Positions 1-7,264 of a stretch of 11,753 nt of DNA are shown in pieces. The notes below the pieces were generated by a model. The model saw only the letters and a list, made by a program, of their open reading frames with translations, was not told where the DNA came from and made no database searches. Position 1 is the stretch's first letter; every line of letters starts with the position of its first letter. The DNA comes from Chrysochromulina parva (Eukaryota; Haptophyta; Prymnesiales; Chrysochromulinaceae). Position numbers and translations under genes: made by a program. Where the stretch lies: positions 1-11,753 of the forward strand of contig PJAB01001873.1 of assembly GCA_002887195.1 (NCBI GenBank), given 5' to 3'.

Positions 1-259
1 AGAGTAAAATGATTTCCATTTACTGCGCATACGAAAAGGAAGGGATCGGAAGGCAACACCCCAGGAAGTCCCCAACGCTCGGCTCCACAACTCAAAAAAA
101 ATTTCGCCTGCGGCGGGCCACTTTTCACTACAGCGAATTTTTTGCTACACATATTCGGAGCGCCACCCAAATTGCCGTCGCACCCTCAACGCCTAGCACA
201 GCTACTACACACCACGAGCTACATGGTACCGGGGGGATGCGCATGCGGCCAACGGTTTC
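1..259. other. left-edge flank with no gene seen
   Basis: These bases lie beyond the stop codon of the minus-strand gene at 260-2602, so they should hold its 3' untranslated region and the edge of the next unit. Short reading frames here show no recognisable domain. I see no RNA gene or clear poly(A) signal. Confidence 0.5.
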
Positions 260-1053
260 TCACCACACACGTCGGCCAGACCCTTGAGCAGGCCGCACTG
301 CGGATGACGAGATGACCACCTGCTCTGTAGGACGTGCGGCAACTGCAGGTTGAGCAGCCGCCTCGCCTTCGCTGTCGAGAGCGCGCCACGCTTCGCGGGC
401 CGCGTCGCGTGCGAGTGCAAGCGCTTGGCCGAAGGCAAACTGCTCTTCGAAAGACGCACTTCGGCCAGCACTAGCTGGTTTTATCTCGCCGGCTCGTGGC
501 ACGCGAATCTGCTCAAGCTGTTGACTGATTGTGCGAACCTCTCGGACAAGGCTGGCCTTGGCCGCGGCCAAGGTCGCAGATGAGCCCGGCGCACCGGTAT
601 CATCAGGAGCACGAGCCCGATCACGAGCCGTACGCAGGATCGTGGCGATCTGAGCGAATGGTGGATTCGTCGCGCATGAGTTGAGGAGAGGCCGGGCAAG
701 CGAGAGCGCGATAGCACACTCGGCTGCCTGCAAGTTGGGTTGCCAGTCGCTTGTTGCGTGCAGCATCGACATCGAGAGCGCCGCATCATCAAACTTCATC
801 GCAGCGCGCAGTGCCTCTGCCGCACCCGAAGACTGCCATACGGCACGTGCGTGACTTGTGCGAGTGCGGAGCTGCTCCAGACGCTGCATGTGTTCTGGTG
901 AGGCAATTAGGCCGGCGGGACCGCCCTCCTCCGCCGATGAGAATCTACAGCTCGTCACGGCTCGTGCGCGAGCATTTGCAGGCGGCTGAGTGCGTGCTGT
1001 GCGCGACGTGGGGGGCACGACTGGTTGATTCTGTCCCCAGCGCCCGCGCGCAG

Positions 1054-1095
<42 letters not shown>

Positions 1096-2602
1096 CAAGT
1101 GGAGGCGGCACGGGGGGTGTTGGCGCCTGTGACCGCGGCGGAGGCACTCGGAACGTCAAATCTGCTTCGCCGCCGATCTTGCCCGCGGTAGCTGTCACCT
1201 CCTCGTGAATCATGCTCGTCGTCAGCTTGCGAAGGTCCGTTCCCTCCTGCCGCAAGACAATGTGCTGAATGGCACCGCAAATGGCTTCGTGGTCTTCCCC
1301 TTGCTTGCGCGGCTCCTTTGTCTTCAGCCACGCATTGCGTGCAACTCGAACGAACTGGTCCGCACTGATGATTCCCTCAGCGGACTCATCGCCTGCGCTC
1401 GTCCTGGGCACGGCGTCGTGGGTCTTGGGGTCCACAACCGTATCGAACGCGTCTAGAGTGGCGTACTCTTCATCAGCAGGTTCCAGGCTGTCATGTTGCG
1501 AAGCCTCGCCTTTTTCGTCTTCCGGCCAGCCATTCTCATCACCCTCGCCCTGCGACAGGAAAGCATCGTCATCTTCAACTTCGGCGTCCAGGCTCAGCTC
1601 CCGTTCGTTCATTTGCAGGCTCGGTGCGCGCTCCATCTCGGCTTCTCCTCCTTTGTCCATGGCGACCAGGCTTGCCGAGGTTTCGTACGCGTCTCCATCA
1701 GACCACGCCTCATCTGAGTGGTCGGCCCACAGGCTCTCGGCCGCTTCCTCAAGCTCGTCGGCGGCGGAATTCCCTTCGTAGTATTCGCTTTCCTCGAGCA
1801 AGGCAGGTTGTGCTGGTACAGCTCGACATCGGGCTACCTCGTCGTCAGCAGCTTGTGGGCCTCCGAGGCGACGTTTCGCGTAATTCGCAAGCACGCCCAT
1901 GAGCTCTTCGGTGCAGAGCGCCGGCAAGGTCTCACCACGAGGCATCGCATCTTGTGAGATGCATACGATGTGCTCTTTGCTCTGCCGGAGCTCTGACGGC
2001 ACCCATGGGCCGACGATGCAACCATCGGATACCACCAGCAGCTTGCTTAGTGGCGGCTCGCTCGTACCGACCATTCGCTGCACTTGCGCCAGCGCTCGCT
2101 CTTCTGAAGTAGAAAGGTCGCGCAGGGGTGGACCAAGTTGCACATCGGCACACTTGCCACGCACGAGCCAGAGCTCTGGCCCATGCCAGCTTATCTCTCG
2201 TTGCGCCATTGCAACAATTGCGCGGTCAGCACGGAAGCGGGCGGAGAGCATCGCACGCCCGACAGCTGGCGATGATATCGGCGAGCTACGCCGCGGGCTG
2301 AACGAGTCTGCGTCACCGCTGGGGTTCAAACTCATCTCCTGCATAATAATTTTGTCAGGCAAAGCTTTTCGAGACGTTGCGCGTCGCAATGTGCCATCAA
2401 GCGTCGGCTCGAGAGTTTCGAGCGGCTCACGTGGCATCTCATCACTGCCAAGACCCAGACGGGAGCAACGCTGCGGCGAATCAGGGTCGGGTAGTGCGTT
2501 CACGGCTGTGCCCATGTCGCGAGAGCGTGGACCGACGGGTGACTCCACCTTCCTCCAAAGGCGTGCTTTGGCGTCCGTCGTGATGGGGCGGACCGCGAGC
2601 AT
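260..2602 (-). CDS. hypothetical polyGln protein, possible C-terminal con80-like helical domain
   Basis: I do not recognise this 780-residue protein as a whole. The first in-frame ATG is at 2602 (purine at -3); the frame stays open 21 bases further upstream but only to a GTG. Visible parts: a Ser/Pro-rich head to about residue 125; a compact region at about 125-250 rich in hydrophobic residues; a very acidic, low-complexity stretch at about 265-390; a possible small helical domain at about 410-475; a Pro-rich linker; 12 consecutive Gln at 505-516; and a helical region at about 563-705. In the helical region, the motifs RAVW, ALRAAMKFDDAA, ARPLLNS and EVRTISQQLEQI resemble the katanin p80 C-terminal (con80) domain that binds the katanin catalytic subunit. 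No WD40 repeats are present, unlike classical p80 but like shorter KATNBL1-type proteins. The con80 reading is a hypothesis. The stop codon TGA sits inside GGTGAGA, which resembles a splice donor, so a further exon is possible. Confidence 0.7.
1056..1092. repeat. CTG/CAG trinucleotide microsatellite coding for polyGln
   Basis: A nearly pure CTG run on the plus strand reads as CAG (plus one CAA) on the minus strand and encodes the 12-Gln tract of the gene at 260-2602. Pure repeats of this kind are prone to length change. Confidence 0.9.
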
Positions 2603-2840
2603 ATCGACGACGTTCACGTTCACACTTTAAACGTGGGCGTATGATGTTCGCATTGTTACACCAACACAAATCGAAGTTTTCGCCCGCCGCGACGCCTGAT
2701 TTTGGACATGCTGGTGTGATTTCATAATGAATTGGTAGTAGGCTCTCTCATGGTGAGCGCCGACCGCGGGCTCAACCTGCGCGCGACGGCGGCGACGATT
2801 GATGCGATCTATAATCTTGTCGCTGGCTGTAGCTCGAGCC
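2603..2840. promoter_or_regulatory. divergent intergenic region between the polyGln gene and Maf
   Basis: The two start codons at 2602 (minus) and 2841 (plus) face away from each other with 238 bases between them, so both promoters and both leaders must fit here. There is no strong TATA box. A TTTAAA stands close to the minus-strand start, and the stretch around 2640-2740 is richer in A and T than the coding DNA on either side. This role is inferred from gene arrangement. Confidence 0.5.
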
Positions 2841-3485
2841 ATGAGTATCGCCAGCGCTGGATCATCAGCACCTCTCATCCTTGGCTCGAGCTCTGCAACT
2901 CGACGCGCAATTCTGGAAGAGATGGGCTTCACATTCGAGGTTGTAAAGCCAGGCATTGACGAGAAGGCCATTCGCTATTCGGACCCGGCCGAATTGGTGA
3001 TTGCTCTGGGCAAGGCCAAGGCTGCTGCGCTGCTTGCGGGCCCTCGGGCCGAAGACTTTCGCAACAAAAAGGCTTTCTTGCTGACAGCTGATCAAGTCGT
3101 GGTGTGCGGCAGCACGATTCTTGAAAAGCCCGAGTCTGCTGATGAGGCGCGTCAATTCATCGCTCGCTATGCTGTAGTGCCGCCACGAACAGTGGGCTCG
3201 TGCGTGATTACCGATCCTCTGAGCGGAGAGCAGTTCTGCGCTGTCGATGAGGCTAGTGTGATCTTCGAGCCCATCCCTGCGGAGACCGTCACAGCCCTCA
3301 TAGAGGAGGGCGAGATCTTCTACTGCGCTGGCGGCCTGATGGTTGAGCACCCTTTGGTGCAGCCGCACATCGTGCGCATGGATGGTGCCATGGACTCGAT
3401 TATGGGCCTTTGCAAGGCGACCGTGTTGCGCTTGCTTGCGGAGGCCGTTGCATGCCGCGCGAACGACGGTCGTGAAACTGTGTGA
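2841..3485 (+). CDS. maf: Maf-family nucleotide pyrophosphatase, plant-like type
   Basis: This 214-residue protein is a Maf/Ham1-fold house-cleaning enzyme. The family hydrolyses non-canonical or modified nucleoside triphosphates to the monophosphate and pyrophosphate. The family marks occur in order: LILGSSSATRR at 12-22 (phosphate-binding start of the domain), GIDEKAIR at 38-45, TADQVVVCG with Asp84 at 82-90, LEKPES at 94-99, TVGSCVITD at 117-125, AGGLMVEHPL at 163-172 and the closing DSIMGL at 185-190. The spelling AGGL...EHPL with DSIMGL is closer to plant Maf proteins than to typical bacterial ones. Length matches the family (about 190-210). I chose the ATG at 2841 because it has G at -3, like most neighbouring genes. 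An in-frame ATG at 2802 would add 13 mostly hydrophobic residues, but it has T at -3. The substrate preference cannot be read from sequence alone. Confidence 0.9.
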   Translation: MSIASAGSSAPLILGSSSATRRAILEEMGFTFEVVKPGIDEKAIRYSDPAELVIALGKAKAAALLAGPRAEDFRNKKAFLLTADQVVVCGSTILEKPESADEARQFIARYAVVPPRTVGSCVITDPLSGEQFCAVDEASVIFEPIPAETVTALIEEGEIFYCAGGLMVEHPLVQPHIVRMDGAMDSIMGLCKATVLRLLAEAVACRANDGRETV

Positions 3486-3779
3486 AGACACGCTATATAT
3501 AAAAAGTCGTCCGCGTCGTAGAAATGACACCATGTTTTCACGGCACCATTAAAAAGTCTTCACATGTCGGGAAACGAAAAAGCGCTGAGATGAGCACTCC
3601 TGTGACGAGGACCTCGACGACAAGGTGGCGCGCTCTCGGCGGGCTCCCACGTTCTCGCTACAGGGGCGCCCCCCTACCAGGGCCCCCGCATCCGCGCTGA
3701 GACGAGCGCGACCTCCGTCGTGCCACGCCACCTTCACGCAGATTAGCGTCGCGGCCCGCCCCACGAACTGCCCACGTCG
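3486..3779 (+). promoter_or_regulatory. promoter and leader of the coilin-La gene, with upstream ATGs
   Basis: This stretch separates the Maf stop from the coilin-La start. It begins with a TATA box (listed separately) and the 9-mer TAAAAAGTC occurs twice, at 3500-3508 and 3550-3558. If transcription starts about 30 bases after the TATA box, the leader would carry several ATGs before the true start: 3532 (6 codons), 3564 (9 codons, TGA at 3591-3593) and 3590, whose ATG overlaps that TGA and whose frame stops at 3698-3700. These could lower translation, or an unseen leader intron could remove them. Confidence 0.5.
3494..3506 (+). promoter_or_regulatory. TATA box candidate
   Basis: The sequence TATATATAAAAAG matches the TATA consensus very well and stands out against GC-rich surroundings. 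It starts 9 bases after the Maf stop codon and about 285 bases before the coilin-La ATG, so it most likely serves coilin-La with a long leader. Confidence 0.6.
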
Positions 3780-5510
3780 ATGGTGCGTGTCAGAATATCG
3801 TTCGACGAGCAGATCCCCGTGCGCACGCGCCGGACGTGGTTTGAGGTCTCGAGTGGGCCGTACCGAACCATATCGGATGTCAGCGCAGCGATTCTTAATC
3901 GCTGTGGTCTTGAACCAACGTTGGCCGTGCGGCTCAAGCTAGAAGGCTTTGAACTGCCGCTTGACCAGCCAGTTGAAGTGCTGCGCGATGGAGATCTGAT
4001 TGTCATCAAATTGAAAGGAAAGCGGAAATCCGCCGAAGGCATTGTCGTTCCAAGCAAGAAGCGACGCGTGAGTGAAGATTCAGACAATCCTGTGACAGCT
4101 CGGAACAATGACAGTGACGCTTCTGCTACCCTCGCTTCTGCACCGGTTGCTGCATCCCAGCCGCCTGCCGCACCTTCAGCCATCTTCGCTGCAGACACGC
4201 CCGCCTCTGCGATCCCGGGTCGCGGACGCGGGCGTGGGCGTGGCATGCTGATGGCTGCGCCGACGAGCGGGCTGCCCCATGTGACGCTGCTTCCGGTGCC
4301 GTTCCTGACGCCACCGCCACCACCGCTGCCGCCGCCGTCGCCAGCGCTGCCGCCGCTGCCGCCGCTAGCGCCGACCCCAGCACCATCTACGGTACAGGCC
4401 ATGCCCCTGCAGCCCATCCCCCAACACATCCCGCTAGACCCATGGGCAAATGACGATGAGGGCGAGGCGGAGGCGGAGGAGGTGGAGGACGGTTACCGCG
4501 AGGCCCACGACGACGAAGCCCAAGAGTGGCAACGCGCGGACTCGCACGAGCAGCGGCTTCTGGACGAGGAGGCGACCTGGCCATGCCCACTCTTTGCGCC
4601 ACGCCACCATCGCCAAGGCTCGGCAGGCCGAGGGAGAGGCAAAGGCACGAGTGGCTCCGCAGCAGCGCGCGGCGGCCGAGCGGTGTACGACTATGAGCGG
4701 CTGCCACCGCTGCCTGCACACTCGGTGTTGGCGGAGGGCCAGCGCCTCGCCTTCAAGCTGGTAACCCTGGATGCGATGTGGACGCCAGTCGTCGGTGGTT
4801 GGCGTGAGGCGGTGGTGCTCGCAGTGGTGCTCGCGACGGAGTCCGCGACGACGGCCGAGACGAAGTGCATGCTGCGACTGCGATTGGTGGCCGAGGGCTG
4901 TAGTGCTCTCGAAGGGGGGTGTGAGGTTGGCGAGGGCGATGAGGTCGTTGAACATCCCCTCGAGGCGTTGATCGACGCACGGCTTCTCGGCACAACGCTC
5001 GGCACCGGAGACGCGCCGCTCGCCGCCTTGCCCGTCGCCTTGCCCGTCGCCGCACCCGCCAGCGTGACACGTGCAGAGGCGTCGCCAGCAGCGCGTGTAG
5101 TCCCGCTCGTCAAGGCGCCCTCGACGGCGCTCGTCGAGGCGCCATCTCGAGCGCTCGTCGAGGCGCCCTCGACGGCGTCATCACCGGCGGAGCTGACAAG
5201 TGCGAAGCAGGCGCTGCTGCGCCGCGTCAGTGAGACGTACAACGCTCAGTACAACGCGGCAGCCTCCGCGCGCAATCAAGTCGAGTACTACTTCTCCGAT
5301 GCCAACTTACGACGAGATGGCTTCCTTCGCGAAAGGATCACTGCGGACGCGGGCGGCTGGGTCGCGCTGAGCCTGATCGTCAGCTTCAACCGCATAGCAC
5401 GCATGGGCCTGAGCGCCGAGGAAGTCGCAGACGCACTCATCGCGAGCAAGGAGCTCGAAGTGGACCGCGATGCTCTGAGGGTGCGCCGGCAGCGACCCTT
5501 GCCTGCGTGA
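3780..5510 (+). CDS. COIL: coilin-La motif fusion protein
   Basis: This 576-residue single-exon frame carries a whole coilin followed by a La motif. Residues 1-82 match the coilin N-terminal ubiquitin-like self-association domain (VRVRISFD, RLKLEGFELP, VLRDGDLIVIKLKG). A basic nuclear signal PSKKRRV lies at 91-97. RG boxes stand at 147-155 and 283-299, the type of site that in human coilin is arginine-methylated and binds SMN. A Pro-rich linker (177-203) and an acidic stretch (224-265) follow. Residues 303-403 match the coilin C-terminal Tudor-like domain (YERLPPLP, LAFKLVTLDAMWTPVVGGWRE, LIDARLL). Three 8-residue repeats (443-466) link it to a La motif at 495-576, with the family signatures NQVEYYFSDANL, RRDGFLRERI, WVALSLIVSFNRI and LRVRRQRPLP. 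No RRM follows the La motif, unlike genuine La. Likely role (inferred): nuclear body scaffold for snRNP biogenesis that also contacts RNA 3' ends. The stop TGA lies inside GTGAGT, a perfect donor-like string, but I found no RRM-coding exon downstream. Confidence 0.88.
   Translation: MVRVRISFDEQIPVRTRRTWFEVSSGPYRTISDVSAAILNRCGLEPTLAVRLKLEGFELPLDQPVEVLRDGDLIVIKLKGKRKSAEGIVVPSKKRRVSEDSDNPVTARNNDSDASATLASAPVAASQPPAAPSAIFAADTPASAIPGRGRGRGRGMLMAAPTSGLPHVTLLPVPFLTPPPPPLPPPSPALPPLPPLAPTPAPSTVQAMPLQPIPQHIPLDPWANDDEGEAEAEEVEDGYREAHDDEAQEWQRADSHEQRLLDEEATWPCPLFAPRHHRQGSAGRGRGKGTSGSAAARGGRAVYDYERLPPLPAHSVLAEGQRLAFKLVTLDAMWTPVVGGWREAVVLAVVLATESATTAETKCMLRLRLVAEGCSALEGGCEVGEGDEVVEHPLEALIDARLLGTTLGTGDAPLAALPVALPVAAPASVTRAEASPAARVVPLVKAPSTALVEAPSRALVEAPSTASSPAELTSAKQALLRRVSETYNAQYNAAASARNQVEYYFSDANLRRDGFLRERITADAGGWVALSLIVSFNRIARMGLSAEEVADALIASKELEVDRDALRVRRQRPLPA
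5106..5177 (+). repeat. three tandem 24-base repeats inside the coilin-La gene
   Basis: Three adjacent 24-base units at 5106-5129, 5130-5153 and 5154-5177 each begin CTCGTC and encode LVKAPSTA, LVEAPSRA and LVEAPSTA. They make up the linker between the Tudor-like domain and the La motif, and the near-identical DNA points to recent duplication. Confidence 0.9.
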
Positions 5511-6237
5511 GTCAACTCTGATGCGATGAGCCTCACGGGCCCCGCACCACGCGGTGTGGGGTCGTGCCACGCAACTTCGTGTGCACATCGCGCCTGCGCG
5601 GCGACGGTCCGAGCTACCGTGCTCCAGCTCGGACGTCAGCAGTGTCGCCGGTGAGCGGTGTTTTAAAGCGGTGTTCCGCGGCGGACCTCGTCCGCTGATT
5701 ACGCAGCGGCAACGCCCGTCCACGCCAGCCGTACCGCCGAGCGCAGCGTTTAATTATTAATATTGTTTAATAGCTTCGCGTGATGAAGCGTTGAAATGCA
5801 ATGTGCGAAAACGTCTCTCTCATTTTTCTAGTTTCGGGGCCCTGACGCGCTTCCCGCGGGACGCGGGCGGTCGGCCCTACGTACAATGTCGCGGGCGTGT
5901 CGGCCCGCGCGCGGACCGGGGCGGACGCCCCGCGACCCCAGCGGGCAGCGCCCCGCGGGCGCGCAAGGCGGACGCGGCCGGGGGCTGTGACGACTGCAAC
6001 GACGACTTCGCTCCCATCTCACTGACTCACGAGGCTCGCCGCGGGCGCGACGAGAGGGGCGCCGAGCCGAGCCCCGAGCGCACGCCGGCCGGCATGCGGC
6101 GTGCGCGTTCGATCGCAGAGTGTCGCGGGTTCGAAGCCCGCCCCCTGCGGCCATTGGCGCATTCATGTTCATGCGGACACACGAGTCGGTAACCGAGCGA
6201 GAGAACAGTGAAGAGAACAGGAGCTGTGGTGCCCGCG
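5511..6237. other. gene-free convergent spacer between coilin-La and S-formylglutathione hydrolase
   Basis: This spacer receives the 3' ends of two converging genes. An AT-rich island at about 5749-5775 (TTTAATTATTAATATTG and following bases) is the best candidate for the coilin-La transcript end. Positions about 5840-6110 are extremely GC-rich with many short inverted repeats. Reading frames across the GC-rich part show no domain I recognise. A perfect hairpin and a tRNA-like T-arm near 6078-6148 are treated separately. Confidence 0.5.
6078..6106. repeat. perfect 9-bp inverted repeat (hairpin)
   Basis: GCGCACGCC at 6078-6086 is the exact reverse complement of GGCGTGCGC at 6098-6106, with an 11-base loop that contains the palindromes GCCGGC and GCATGC. 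It lies in the spacer about 130 bases downstream of the S-formylglutathione hydrolase stop. Its role is unknown; it could be a structured RNA end or a chance outcome of very high GC. Confidence 0.6.
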
Positions 6238-7116
6238 TCAGTTCACTTCCGCCGCCGAGCAGCCTAGAGCGTCAGCGTGGAAGTGGATGTGGTCGTCGAT
6301 GAAGGAAGAGATGAAGTAGTAGGAGTGGTCGTAGCCCTCTTGCAATCGCATCTCCACGGCCACCCTGCCGTTCGAGGCAGCGCACGCCTCCACGAGCGCG
6401 TTCGGCTGCAATTGGTTCACCTCGCCCGTGAGGAAGTTGTCGGCGGCGCCTTGGTCCACCAGAATCTTGAGCGGCGGACCGCTGTACCCCTTGACGAGCT
6501 CGCACGCGTCGTACGCCATGCCCGCCTCGACGCTGCCCAGGTAGCCCGTGAACGCCTTCGTGCCCCACGGGCAGTTGGTCGGGCGGCAAATGGGTGCGAA
6601 TGCTGAGATGGAGCTGTAGGCCGTCGGGTTCTTCATGCCGAGAGTGAGCGCGCCGTGACCGCCCATCGAGTGGCCAGAGATGCTCTTCTTGCCGGCGATG
6701 AGCTTGCCCGCAAACGTCGACTCGACGAGGGCGGGCAGCTCCTCCGTCACGTACGAGTACATGTGGTAGTGCCCCGCCCACTTGGGTTCGGTGGCATCCA
6801 CATAGAAGCCAGCGCCGCTACCAAAGTCCCAGGTGTCGTCCGCGCCCTCGATGGTGACGCCACGAGGCGACGTGTCCGGCATGACGACGGCCAGGCCGCG
6901 CGCGGCTGCCGCCCGCGCGAATCCTGCCTTTTGCGAAAAGTTCTCATCTGTGCATGTCAACCCAGAGAGCCAATAGAGCACTGGCACCGCGGAGGTCTCC
7001 GCCTGCGGCGGAAGGTAGACAGCGAATGTCATGTCGCAGGCGCACACCTTGCTTGTGTGCGTCATGCGCTGCAGCACGCCGCCGAAGAGTTTGACCTTCG
7101 ACTTGACAGCTGCCAT
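6238..7116 (-). CDS. ESD: S-formylglutathione hydrolase (esterase D)
   Basis: This 292-residue alpha/beta-hydrolase splits S-formylglutathione into glutathione and formate, the last step of glutathione-dependent formaldehyde detoxification after S-hydroxymethylglutathione dehydrogenase. The motifs include LYWLSGLTCTDENF, MPDTSPRG, FYVDAT and HMYSYVTEELP. The triad is complete: Ser150 in GHSMGG, Asp226 in DQGAADNF and His264 in GYDHSYYF, close to the positions in human esterase D (149, 226, 260). Length is also close (human 282). The start at 7116 has G at -3 and G at +4. The frame is open 35 codons further upstream but contains no ATG there. No targeting signal is evident from the chosen start, so the cytosol is expected. 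It is divergent from the BSD gene. Confidence 0.95.
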   Translation of the reverse strand: MAAVKSKVKLFGGVLQRMTHTSKVCACDMTFAVYLPPQAETSAVPVLYWLSGLTCTDENFSQKAGFARAAAARGLAVVMPDTSPRGVTIEGADDTWDFGSGAGFYVDATEPKWAGHYHMYSYVTEELPALVESTFAGKLIAGKKSISGHSMGGHGALTLGMKNPTAYSSISAFAPICRPTNCPWGTKAFTGYLGSVEAGMAYDACELVKGYSGPPLKILVDQGAADNFLTGEVNQLQPNALVEACAASNGRVAVEMRLQEGYDHSYYFISSFIDDHIHFHADALGCSAAEVN

Positions 7117-7264
7117 CTCCCCTGTCGTAGTCGTCGCGTCGGCTCTTGGCGTCCCGAAGAGGACCCGATTGCGACTGCGGATTTTGAGAAGAGAGTATAC
7201 GAATCCAACTCGACCATTCACACGTCGATCGCTATCATACTTCTAGTTCACGCGCTAACGCAAA
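7117..7264. promoter_or_regulatory. short bidirectional promoter between esterase D and the BSD gene
   Basis: Only 148 bases separate two start codons on opposite strands, so both leaders and both core promoters must share this space. I see no convincing TATA box; the best AT-rich patch is near 7193-7245. Assignment is from gene layout. Confidence 0.55.

Noticed and set aside
1899..2630. Long plus-strand frame antisense to the polyGln gene
   Set aside because: It has no recognisable domain and is rich in Ser, Arg and Gly as expected from the reverse of a GC-rich gene; the minus-strand frame is far longer and has structured composition.
2802..2840. Upstream start of the Maf gene at 2802
   Set aside because: It has T at -3, unlike most other genes here, and would add 13 residues ahead of a domain that normally starts close to the N-terminus. 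It remains possible.
3743..4429. Minus-strand Gly/Ser-rich frame opposite the start of coilin-La
   Set aside because: It is the reverse reading of the Pro-rich and Ala-rich coilin linker; the plus strand has clear coilin domains.
6125..6149. A complete tRNA gene ending at the T-arm
   Set aside because: Neither a matching acceptor 5' strand, nor an acceptable D-arm, nor an anticodon stem with a T33-type loop could be built, with or without an intron or in permuted order. Kept only as a curiosity.
5554..6192. An RRM-coding exon after the La motif, as in genuine La proteins
   Set aside because: No RNP1- or RNP2-like stretch was seen in the plus-strand reading frames examined downstream of the coilin-La stop.
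7117..7221. N-terminal extension of S-formylglutathione hydrolase up to 7221, Arg-rich and resembling a mitochondrial signal
   Set aside because: The stretch is open in frame but contains no ATG, only a GTG. The ATG at 7116 has a good context and places the catalytic residues almost exactly where human esterase D has them.
7232..7243. CTATCATACTTC shared with 10515-10526 as a common promoter element
   Set aside because: A 12-base match is expected a few times by chance in a window of this length, and the two copies do not sit at comparable distances from start codons.
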